A stretch of 10,875 bases of DNA from an uncultured Clostridia bacterium (GTDB lineage: Bacteria; Bacillota_A; Clostridia; Oscillospirales; Oscillospiraceae), in NCBI GenBank assembly GCA_949289625.1, contig CASEPH010000204.1, forward strand, positions 1 to 10,875. The letters run 5' to 3'. The notes beneath the pieces are model-generated. The model did no database searches. It was not told the DNA's origin and saw only the letters and a list, made by a program, of their open reading frames with translations. Position 1 is the stretch's first letter. Every line of letters starts with the position of its first letter. The translations under genes and the position numbers were made by a program. Below, in pieces: positions 1-6,295 of this stretch.

Positions 1-510
1 GCCGCCGCTCTGGGCTCCATCGCCAGCTACAGCCAGGCCAGGGATGTCCACCATGTGCGGGTGGTGTTCTGTGACGCCGCCCCGTATGACCAGGGGGTAC
101 TGCACCCGGAGGACATCGCCGGAGCGGTACAGGTGCGGGGCCGGGGCGGCACCAAGCTCCAGCCTGGCATCGACCTTCTGGAGAATGATCCCGCCTTTCC
201 CAAGAACGCGCCCCTGCTGATCATCACAGACGGGGCCTGTGACCGTCTCCAGCTCCACGGAAGGGAGCACGCCTATCTGATCCCCTGGGGCGGGCGTTTG
301 CCCTTTCCACCCAGAGGGCCGGTATTCAAGCTATGGCCTGATGCGGGGGAGCCCTATTCCGGACTGTATGGCATTAGGGGCCAAAAACAGCAGTATCACA
401 TTGGGTTACCAAGGTGCCTGGTGAGAACAATGTCGAACGACTGTTTGGAATGCTGCGTCAATGACGATTTTGGACTAAAAACATTTATTGCGTTGGAAAT
501 GCAAAAATGA
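1..510 (+). CDS. VWA-like domain protein (DUF2201-type), C-terminal part, 5' end outside window
   Basis: The frame is open from the first base, so the start lies upstream. Counting from the first codon, residues 18-24 (VRVVFCD), the GRGGT motif at 46-50 and LIITDG at 72-77 match the C-terminal VWA-like half of the putative metallopeptidase family DUF2201. In that family this half follows an N-terminal metallopeptidase-like domain and is often found beside a MoxR-type AAA+ ATPase. The GRGGT and TDG segments correspond to metal-site (MIDAS) strands of VWA folds. Homology-like sequence ends around GPVFKL (residue 110, base 330), which resembles the usual family end. The frame then continues for 59 residues of Cys-rich, low-similarity sequence to TGA at 508-510. 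This tail may come from loss of the original stop. The family call is from motif recognition only. The cellular role is unknown, and there is no visible link to the operon downstream. Confidence 0.72.
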   Translation, partial: AAALGSIASYSQARDVHHVRVVFCDAAPYDQGVLHPEDIAGAVQVRGRGGTKLQPGIDLLENDPAFPKNAPLLIITDGACDRLQLHGREHAYLIPWGGRLPFPPRGPVFKLWPDAGEPYSGLYGIRGQKQQYHIGLPRCLVRTMSNDCLECCVNDDFGLKTFIALEMQK

Positions 511-528
511 AAAGGTGTAAAGAGTGCC

Positions 529-565
529 AAAGAGCACCGCGATCCATTGGATCGCGGTGCTCTTT
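529..565. terminator. Perfect 17-bp inverted repeat, likely factor-independent terminator
   Basis: Arms 529-545 and 549-565 are exact reverse complements (AAAGAGCACCGCGATCC) around a 3-nt ATT loop. Each arm begins or ends in AAAG/CTTT. Neither side has a long T tract: the plus side reads CTTTCTGG, while the minus side reads CTTTGGCACTCTTTACACCTTTT, which is richer in T. It can stop the VWA gene on the plus strand. It also sits two bases past the CCA end of a tRNA-like remnant on the minus strand, where a tRNA terminator would be expected. Confidence 0.72.
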
Positions 566-566
566 C

Positions 567-613
567 TGGCTGCGGAAGGAGGATTTAGACCTCTGATCTC
601 CGGGGTATGAACT
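567..613 (-). pseudogene. Decayed 3' half of an initiator-tRNA-like gene
   Basis: Read on the minus strand, the segment ends TTCCGCA-G-CCA at 567. This is preceded by a T-arm-like AGAGG-TCTAAAT-CCTCC, a variable region AGATC, CCCGG as the 3' side of an anticodon stem, and a loop TTCATAC with anticodon CAT. The A at the 72-equivalent position and the sequence CCTCCTTCCGCA resemble clostridial initiator tRNA-Met. The T loop departs from TTCAAAT, the T stem has a mismatch, the anticodon stem does not pair, and no D arm or 5' acceptor strand follows. It therefore cannot be a working tRNA. A hairpin follows directly (529-565). It could be an old attachment-site duplication or a plain decayed copy. 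Confidence 0.55.
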
Positions 614-961
614 GCGGCCGGGGAAATGTTTTGGCTCCACGGAGCGCTTTTGCGTGTTTCCCTCTTGGGATGGGGATGCTGCCGGGCACTGCCTGTTCTA
701 GCGTTCCGATCCAGTCTGGAACTCATATGAGCCACAGTTTTGGTCAGACAAACCGGCCATATCAAAAGAAGAGATGCGAAATGGCCTTGACCGCCCTTTG
801 GCAATGGAAGGCGAATCGCTTGAACCGTTTTCATCGGACACACATAGCTTCGGGTGGTCAGGGCATCTGAAGCCGTACAGGGACGTGTTGGCCGCTGGCC
901 ATTTTACGGGGTGTTCGACAAAAATGATCCGCATGTAAAAATCGCTCGATTGTCTTTGCGC
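614..961. other. Stretch without a convincing gene
   Basis: Several overlapping open frames on both strands cross this stretch, but none has a good ribosome site, a recognisable domain or protein-like composition. One of them also runs through the tRNA remnant and the hairpin. A short dyad (AATCGCTCGATT, 940-951), followed on the minus strand by a few T residues, lies just past the permease stop. It is too weak to call a terminator with confidence. The stretch may be decayed DNA at an insertion boundary. Confidence 0.5.
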
Positions 962-2266
962 TTAGCCCAGGATACCAGCAGCAGCGATGGCAGAAAGCAT
1001 GCCCACGAAGGGCGTGACAACAGTCAACATAAAAATGGGAAGATAGCCTTCTTTGTGCGTAAAGCCGCAGACGGTAAGCAGAGTAATAATTGCGCCATTG
1101 TGAGGAAGAGAATCAAAGGTACAGGAGGCTATGGTAGAAATACGGTGAATGATCTGGGGAGAAATTCCCATTTCCAGATAACGGTTAGCTAAAATGTCCA
1201 TGACGATACTGATCCCGCCGGAACCGGAGCCGGTAGCGCCGCAGACCGCGCCGGTAGCGATGCCAAGAGAGAGCAGAGGGTTGCCATTCAAGGTGGTGAT
1301 CCAATCCAGAATAGCGTTGAAGCCGCCTGTCATCTTTACCACACTGCCAAAACCCACTACCGCGGAGGTATTTATGATTGCTGCAAAGGAACCGGAGATA
1401 CCTTGTCCGACCGTTTCGATCTTATCAGATATTTTGTTCCAGAAAAAGACGAAGAGCAGAATGCAGGACACCACCATAGTAAGCACCACATCGACCTTAA
1501 ACACATTGATCAAAACAATGAGCAATGCCATATCGACCAGGGCCAAGACGGCGTCCCGAATGCTGACATTGTCGCTTTGGCCGCCCTCTTGATCTTCCAT
1601 AACTGCCAGCATAACTTGATTGGGTACAAAGCCCTCATGATGGGCTTTGGCACGTTTGAATTCAAAGGTCAGATAACCTAAACCAAAGGCCAGACAGACG
1701 ATACCGGAGATCATGCCCACAGCAGCACCGCCCATTAAGCTGGTGCCCAGGTAATCGGCAGGTACGATATTGTTGATGGCGGGTGAACCGGGGAAAAAGC
1801 AGGAGGCCCAGGTGAAGGGGCCGAAAGCGATCGCACCGGGCAGCAGACGACTGGGCAGGTTAGCCCGCCGGAAACATTCCACAAAGATTGGAAATACCGC
1901 AAAGACGATCACGAACACGCTGACACCGCCATAGCAGAGCAGACCGGTTGCAATAATACAGGCGTAGACGGAGTATTTCTCGCTGCAAGCCTTACAGATC
2001 AGTCCAGCTACCGCTTTTGCAGCCCCGCACTTTTCCATTAATTTGCCGAAAAGCGCGCAGGATGCAAAAATCAGAAAATAGCTTTGCGTATAGGCGGCAA
2101 AACCCGCCATATAATTGGTGCTGATCGACTCCCAGAGAGGAAGTCCATTGCATAGCAGCACCACCACTGCACTGGCGGCGGAAGCCACCAGAATGTTGAC
2201 ACGCAGATAGGCCAATCCGACCAAAACCAATAGGCCCAGGATGATACCGATAACACCCAAGCTCAT
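962..2266 (-). CDS. GntP-family permease
   Basis: This 434-residue polytopic membrane protein is hydrophobic for most of its length, with about a dozen membrane segments and a charged loop near 204-236. Its features are those of the GntP family of proton-coupled uptake carriers for gluconate, glycerate, 3-hydroxybutyrate and similar organic acids: GGVSVFVIVFAVFPI (113-127), FFPGSPAINNIVPADY (157-172), the Gly/Ser-rich GATGSGSGG (343-351) and DSLPHNGAIITLL (385-397). The length is normal for the family. The ATG at 2264-2266 is preceded by AAAGGAG at a 7-nt spacing. It is the last gene of the putative operon, 24 nt after the cupin stop, so it probably imports the acid that the upstream enzymes use. 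The substrate cannot be read from sequence. The family assignment is strong. Confidence 0.9.
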   Translation of the reverse strand: MSLGVIGIILGLLVLVGLAYLRVNILVASAASAVVVLLCNGLPLWESISTNYMAGFAAYTQSYFLIFASCALFGKLMEKCGAAKAVAGLICKACSEKYSVYACIIATGLLCYGGVSVFVIVFAVFPIFVECFRRANLPSRLLPGAIAFGPFTWASCFFPGSPAINNIVPADYLGTSLMGGAAVGMISGIVCLAFGLGYLTFEFKRAKAHHEGFVPNQVMLAVMEDQEGGQSDNVSIRDAVLALVDMALLIVLINVFKVDVVLTMVVSCILLFVFFWNKISDKIETVGQGISGSFAAIINTSAVVGFGSVVKMTGGFNAILDWITTLNGNPLLSLGIATGAVCGATGSGSGGISIVMDILANRYLEMGISPQIIHRISTIASCTFDSLPHNGAIITLLTVCGFTHKEGYLPIFMLTVVTPFVGMLSAIAAAGILG

Positions 2267-2290
2267 TACACTTCTCCTTTCACAAGCGCT

Positions 2291-2683
2291 TTAGGACTCT
2301 TTTTCCTTTTTGGCCAGGTCAATGACCAACTTGTCTCCGCCAAAAGGCGGGGTCAGTACCCAATAAACGGTAAAGCTGCTGCCCGTATCGGCCAAAAGCT
2401 GATGCTTAGCTCCCTTAGGGACATATACGGCGGAACCTTTACGCAACTCAATAATTTCTTCTTCAATGCGTACATGGCCGCAGCCGTCAATACAAATGAA
2501 CATTTCACCTTCCGGATGGCCGCGCCAGTCCGACTTGGTGCCAGGGGACATTTCGGTCATACCCAGAGCGATATCATGATTGGTAGGATCTAACAACGGA
2601 GAGATAAAGCAGCGCAGCGTACGCTTTTCTGGGGCGGGCATCTCTACCGTAGGGGCATTTTCAAAATTGCCGACATAATACAT
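2291..2683 (-). CDS. Small cupin-domain protein
   Basis: This 130-residue protein carries a single cupin barrel. Motif 1 appears as GTKSDWRGHPEGEMF (48-62), with H56 and E60 as expected metal ligands. The usual first His of the HxH pair is replaced by R54. Motif 2 appears as GSAVYVPKGAKHQLL (83-97), with H94. Three of the four classical ligands are therefore present. Such small cupins range from metal-dependent isomerases, epimerases and lyases to ligand-binding proteins, so no reaction can be assigned. The ATG at 2681-2683 has AAAGGAA upstream. It lies between the second VOC gene (47 nt) and the permease (24 nt), which suggests a role in handling the same acid or its product, or in sensing it. 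Confidence 0.82.
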   Translation of the reverse strand: MYYVGNFENAPTVEMPAPEKRTLRCFISPLLDPTNHDIALGMTEMSPGTKSDWRGHPEGEMFICIDGCGHVRIEEEIIELRKGSAVYVPKGAKHQLLADTGSSFTVYWVLTPPFGGDKLVIDLAKKEKES

Positions 2684-2730
2684 GACGATATTTCCTTTCT
2701 CGAAGCGAAGTTGTTCAGGTACATTATGAG

Positions 2731-3201
2731 CTATTTCTCTAAATTTCCATCTTTCCAGTTCATTAGCTCTACGGCATTCCCTTCTGGATCTTTAGCATAA
2801 ATTACTGTTAAGGTCTGATTCAGGGAGGGATAATAGGAAATTACCTTTTCTCCACAAGAACTGCCTCCAGCAGCCTGAAACCTGGCCCAAACCTCGTCCA
2901 CATCATCCACAGCAAATGCAATGTGTGCAAATCCATATCCGTTGATGCTTGCAGGCCGTTCACCGTCTGGATGGTTGTAGGTAAAAATTTCTAAAGTGGG
3001 GCCGCCTTCTGGGTAACCGGGCAGAGCGATATGCTCGCCCTGAACTGCAGCATCCTTCACGCCGGTGACCTGTTCAAACCATGCTCCATGCAAATTGCGC
3101 TGAGGGCCTACTGGCCTGCAGCCAAAAACGTCCTGGTAAAACTTGGAGAGCCTTTTCCAGTCCTTTGCGTTGATGTTAGTATGTGCATATCGTATTGGCA
3201 T
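2731..3201 (-). CDS. VOC-family (glyoxalase/dioxygenase fold) protein, second copy
   Basis: This 156-residue protein has two beta-alpha-beta-beta-beta modules. Candidate metal ligands sit at the family positions H7 (YAHTN), E71 (TLEIF), H93 (FAHIAF) and E145 (AVELMNW). The FAHIAFAVDDVDE signature near 91-103 and the DPEGNAVEL end (138-146) are typical of lactoylglutathione-lyase-like VOC proteins. I chose the ATG at 3199-3201 because AAAGGA stands about 10 nt upstream; a longer frame reaches 3258 but lacks such a site. It lies 71 nt after the BKACE gene and 47 nt before the cupin. The VOC superfamily includes epimerases, isomerases, lyases and dioxygenases, so only a metal-dependent step on a small organic acid or its CoA ester can be suggested. 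Confidence 0.85.
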   Translation of the reverse strand: MPIRYAHTNINAKDWKRLSKFYQDVFGCRPVGPQRNLHGAWFEQVTGVKDAAVQGEHIALPGYPEGGPTLEIFTYNHPDGERPASINGYGFAHIAFAVDDVDEVWARFQAAGGSSCGEKVISYYPSLNQTLTVIYAKDPEGNAVELMNWKDGNLEK

Positions 3202-3272
3202 AGTTGATTTTCCTTTACAATAGATAGTTTGAATGACCCTGGGTCCTTGGGTGATCACATATGGGTATCTTT

Positions 3273-4268
3273 TTAGTACTGACGTGCTTTATCCAGACCT
3301 AACATTTCTCGGGCTTGCGCAGGAGTAGCCACTTCACGGCCAAGCTCGCGAGCGATACGGACAGCGCGCTCTACCAGCTGAGCGTTGCTTTTTGCCAGCT
3401 CATGGGGAGCATAGTAAACAGCATCCTCCAGACCAACACGAATGTGATGACCCATGCAGATGGCCATGGTGCTGATAGCGGTTTGAGCTGCACCAATGGC
3501 GATGACGCTGAAGATACTGTCAGCGGGCAGCAATTCGCTGGCTAGGATCAAGGAATGAGCGGAGGGCTGGACACCGTTGCCGCCAAAGAGCATTTGCACC
3601 CAGTGAGGACCTTTAGCCTTGTTGGCAGCCACCAAGCTATGGAGCCGCTTGATATCGGTGATGTTATACATCTCCCACTCGGGCTTTATGCCGTTTTCCT
3701 CCATCTGACGCAGAATCTCAACGGCATCCTCATCGTTGAGGATATAGTCGAACTTCTTTGTATAATCCTCATCGCGGCCAGAGAGCGGCGGCTTGCGGGC
3801 CTTCATCTTCATGCGAACGGTGGTGGTTGTGATGTCCAGGCTGGCCACTTCGGGCTTGGCCTTCAGGGAGTAGTTCAGCAGAGGAGAAACACTGCCGCCT
3901 TCAATATCAATGATGCGCCCGCCGATACAGGTGTTGTTAATGATAATGTCAGGGCACTTGGCGCGAACCAAATGATTGATCTCCATGTATTCTTCATATT
4001 TCTGAGAATCTAAGGATAGGTTTTCCGGCCGGCGGCGGTGAATATGTACCAGGGAAGCGCCGGCGTTGTAAGCCTCATAGGTGGACTGTGCCTGAGCTTC
4101 AGCAGTTTCGGGCAGGTTCGGGTTGGCCTCGGCGCCATGCTGTCCGCCGGTAATGGCGCAGGAAATGATCAGCGGGGGCATTTTTGAAAGACCATAGCGG
4201 CTTACCTGCTGGGCGTACTCCATGACATTGCGGTAACTACCCACACAATAGCTGTTCAGTTCTGACAT
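3273..4268 (-). CDS. BKACE-family beta-keto acid cleavage enzyme (DUF849)
   Basis: Family members condense a beta-keto acid with acetyl-CoA, giving acetoacetate and a new acyl-CoA; the founding member, Kce, cleaves 3-keto-5-aminohexanoate in lysine fermentation. This 331-residue TIM-barrel-type protein shows the N-terminal AITGGQHG (38-45), NPNLPET (49-55), the zinc-binding HxH as H75 and H77 (LVHIHRR), and the C-terminal HIRVGLED (275-282) whose E281 matches the third zinc ligand. It closes with VERAVRIARELGREVATPAQ. The first 30 residues extend beyond most family members. After HxH it reads RRRPENLS, where many members have a V/A-R-D-P-x-x-G pattern, so it belongs to a divergent branch. The ATG at 4266-4268 follows GAAAGGAG; the longer frame to 4286 would need a TTG inside that ribosome site. 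The substrate is unknown. Confidence 0.88.
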   Translation of the reverse strand: MSELNSYCVGSYRNVMEYAQQVSRYGLSKMPPLIISCAITGGQHGAEANPNLPETAEAQAQSTYEAYNAGASLVHIHRRRPENLSLDSQKYEEYMEINHLVRAKCPDIIINNTCIGGRIIDIEGGSVSPLLNYSLKAKPEVASLDITTTTVRMKMKARKPPLSGRDEDYTKKFDYILNDEDAVEILRQMEENGIKPEWEMYNITDIKRLHSLVAANKAKGPHWVQMLFGGNGVQPSAHSLILASELLPADSIFSVIAIGAAQTAISTMAICMGHHIRVGLEDAVYYAPHELAKSNAQLVERAVRIARELGREVATPAQAREMLGLDKARQY

Positions 4269-4291
4269 TGCTGTGTCTCCTTTCAATTTTA

Positions 4292-4337
4292 AACTTAAGT
4301 TAAGTATTGAACGGTGCTCCTGGCTTTTCCAGGGAGC
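4292..4337 (-). promoter_or_regulatory. Intercistronic hairpin and palindrome before the BKACE gene
   Basis: The 89-nt gap between the activator and the BKACE gene is the longest in the operon. On the minus strand it holds an imperfect stem (4316-4323 against 4329-4337, GCTCC-CTGG with CCAGGAGC, one bulged C) and, nearer the start codon, an exact 10-bp palindrome AACTTAAGTT at 4292-4301 in an AT-rich leader. There is no T tract, so it is unlikely to be a full terminator. It could be a processing or stability element between the two halves of the operon, or part of an internal promoter. The role is not established. Confidence 0.3.
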
Positions 4338-4357
4338 CCCATTGTCTGCCGGGCTTT

Positions 4358-5167
4358 TTAAGGAGTCTGTGTTCTATCAAAGACTTCAGATTTTCTGCTT
4401 TTATCTCGGGCAATGAGAGCGGCTCCCAGGGCTCCCACTCCCTGGGCGTTGGGAAGGGGGATTATCTCCCGTTTAAGCTCTTGGCCAAGACAGCGAACGG
4501 CGTCCTTGTTGAGGGCTACACCTCCGGTCATGACTACTTTGTCCCGCAGACTGCCGCGAGCACACATACCGGCTACTCTCTTGGCGATGGAGCGGTGCGC
4601 GCCATGAGCCACATCTGGACGGCTGACACCGGCGGCCAGCTTGGAAATGGCTTCGCTTTCGGCAAAAACGGTACAGGTGCTGCTGATTGAAATCTCCCTG
4701 GCGGCCTGCGCAGCAAGGTCGCTCAGTTCCCCCAAAGGACAGCCCAGCACCCGCGACATAACCTCCAAAAATCTCCCGGTTCCGGCGGCGCACTTTTCGT
4801 TCATGGCAAAATTAGCGACCCGTCCCTGTTCATCCAGAAAGATAACCTTGGCATCCTGGCCGCCAATGTCTACTATCGTCCCCGCCTCAGGGCAGAGGTA
4901 ATAAGCGCCTCTGGCGTGACAGGTGATTTCAGTGACTTGAAGTTGAGCTTTGCGATAGGTCATGCGGCCATACCCGGTGACTACGGTGAAGTCTATATCT
5001 TCTTCCGTCAACGCGGCCTGCTTTAGCGCTGCGGTCCGGGCTTCCTCAACAGCTCCGGTGCCAGCCCCTAAATTTACGACTGCCAATGCCAGCAATTTGT
5101 CCTCCCTGCTGAGAATGGCTACCTTAGAGGAAGAGGAGCCGATGTCCACCCCCATATAGGCGTTCAT
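4358..5167 (-). CDS. 2-hydroxyacyl-CoA dehydratase activator (HgdC/BadF-type ATPase)
   Basis: This 269-residue ASKHA-fold ATPase feeds one low-potential electron, driven by ATP hydrolysis, to the dehydratase. It has the phosphate-binding GVDIGSSSSKVAI (6-18), VDIGGQDAK (99-107) and MTGGVALN (213-220). The two cysteines that bridge the single [4Fe-4S] cluster of the homodimer are C126 (NEKCAAGTGRF) and C165 (SSTCTVFAESE), almost the same positions as C127 and C166 in Acidaminococcus HgdC. The helix-cluster-helix region is intact. Size and the single copy favour an HgdC/HadI/FldI-type activator over the two-ATPase benzoyl-CoA reductase. The start ATG at 5165-5167 overlaps the stop of the upstream subunit as ATGA, implying coupled translation. 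Confidence 0.93.
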   Translation of the reverse strand: MNAYMGVDIGSSSSKVAILSREDKLLALAVVNLGAGTGAVEEARTAALKQAALTEEDIDFTVVTGYGRMTYRKAQLQVTEITCHARGAYYLCPEAGTIVDIGGQDAKVIFLDEQGRVANFAMNEKCAAGTGRFLEVMSRVLGCPLGELSDLAAQAAREISISSTCTVFAESEAISKLAAGVSRPDVAHGAHRSIAKRVAGMCARGSLRDKVVMTGGVALNKDAVRCLGQELKREIIPLPNAQGVGALGAALIARDKSRKSEVFDRTQTP

Positions 5168-6294
5168 AACAACATCTCCCCAAAGCTCTGAATACGGGTA
5201 CGCAGCTGCTCCACATTATCCGCCTGCTGATCGGTTTCCAGATAGAGCAGCGGAATGTGTTCTTTCTCCATTGCTTCTTTTAAAATAGGGTAGTCAAATT
5301 CCTCGGGATCGCAGAACTTGGTCATTAGCACGACAACGGCATTGGCCTTACGTTCTTTGACTAAATCACGCAGCATATTACCTTTGCTCTTATAAGGATC
5401 ATAGAGAAAGGTATCCCCTTCTATATCCGCGATCATGGCCGCCATGCGTTGCCATACATTTCCCTGCTGCCGTGCGGGGGTACGGAACAACCGAGAGCCT
5501 TGTGAAAGATCGTCCCCCACAAAAGAAATGGAGTTTTCTTCAAAAAGATCCAGTAAGTATAAAGGCTCCGCCATAAGTCCGGTCGGGATAACCCGTAAGC
5601 CGGTAAAGGGCTCATCGGGCAGTTTTTTTAATTCTGCGGTCAGAGCGACAATCATCTCTGTATACTGTGCTTTGTCCATAAATTGGGCTGCACGCATTAC
5701 CAGATGTCTGGTTTTAGCTCCTAAAGTTACTGGAAAACGGACTGCTTCCTTTTCAAAGTCCCGCATGGCTGCACGCCAGGCCTCGTAGACCTCAAAAGCC
5801 AACTCTACTTCTGCCTCAGTTACCTTCCGCCCTCGAATGACTCCAAGTTCATCACAGATGCGCTTGAATTCTTCCGCCATATAGTCCCTGCCCTCTGGCA
5901 GAGTGCGGTTTTGGGGGTAAACGACGCCGATACAAGGAATGTGAGGAACTGCCTCCTTCCAATCCTCCAGTACGCATTTCAGAGAGTCGCACAATGTGGG
6001 AATTATGACTCCCCGGAGCATATCGTAGACCCCCCTCAGGGCCAGCTCCAAATTAGCACGCATAACAGTGCAGCAAAACCCCTGCAGGTAACGGTCCGCT
6101 TTTGCGAGCTCTGTGCGGCCGCCCCATAGCTGAACCGGCAAAAACCCTGCTGCATAGATCAGCTCTTCCGGTATCCGTGGAGGAAAACAACCAAAGGCTT
6201 CTTTTGCTGTGGATTTGCATGAGCGGTCAATGGTCTTAAACGGAGCAGCACCCGCTGCAGAAAGTTGGGTAATCAAATCTGTATAATATGCCAT
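5164..6294 (-). CDS. 2-hydroxyacyl-CoA dehydratase, second subunit (HgdB/FldC-type)
   Basis: This 376-residue protein belongs to the HgdB/BcrC family of iron-sulfur subunits that, with the partner encoded just upstream, perform radical elimination of water from (R)-2-hydroxyacyl-CoA. Visible marks are the N-terminal GCFPPRIPEELIYAAGFLPV (35-54), QGFCC (71-75), IPTLCDSLKC (98-107) and MTKFCDPEEFDYP (324-336). C74 or C75, C102 and C328 are the likely cluster ligands. The C-terminus LETDQQADNVEQLRTRIQSF (352-371) has the usual family form. Length is in the normal range. It begins one base after the stop of the first subunit and its own stop overlaps the activator start by 4 nt, so the three are likely made in fixed proportion. 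Substrate specificity cannot be read from sequence. Confidence 0.92.
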   Translation of the reverse strand: MAYYTDLITQLSAAGAAPFKTIDRSCKSTAKEAFGCFPPRIPEELIYAAGFLPVQLWGGRTELAKADRYLQGFCCTVMRANLELALRGVYDMLRGVIIPTLCDSLKCVLEDWKEAVPHIPCIGVVYPQNRTLPEGRDYMAEEFKRICDELGVIRGRKVTEAEVELAFEVYEAWRAAMRDFEKEAVRFPVTLGAKTRHLVMRAAQFMDKAQYTEMIVALTAELKKLPDEPFTGLRVIPTGLMAEPLYLLDLFEENSISFVGDDLSQGSRLFRTPARQQGNVWQRMAAMIADIEGDTFLYDPYKSKGNMLRDLVKERKANAVVVLMTKFCDPEEFDYPILKEAMEKEHIPLLYLETDQQADNVEQLRTRIQSFGEMLL

Positions 6295-6295
6295 A

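Noticed and set aside
475..934. Several overlapping open frames on both strands left of the permease (475-843, 607-870, 698-934)
   Set aside because: They lack ribosome sites and recognisable domains, overlap each other in different frames, and one runs across the tRNA remnant and the terminator hairpin.
936..961. Terminator after the permease
   Set aside because: The dyad AATCGCTCGATT gives only a 4-5 bp stem and the following T run is short and interrupted.
4269..4286. Longer start for the BKACE gene
   Set aside because: It would begin at a TTG lying in the ribosome site itself, whereas the ATG at 4266-4268 has a well-placed GAAAGGAG.
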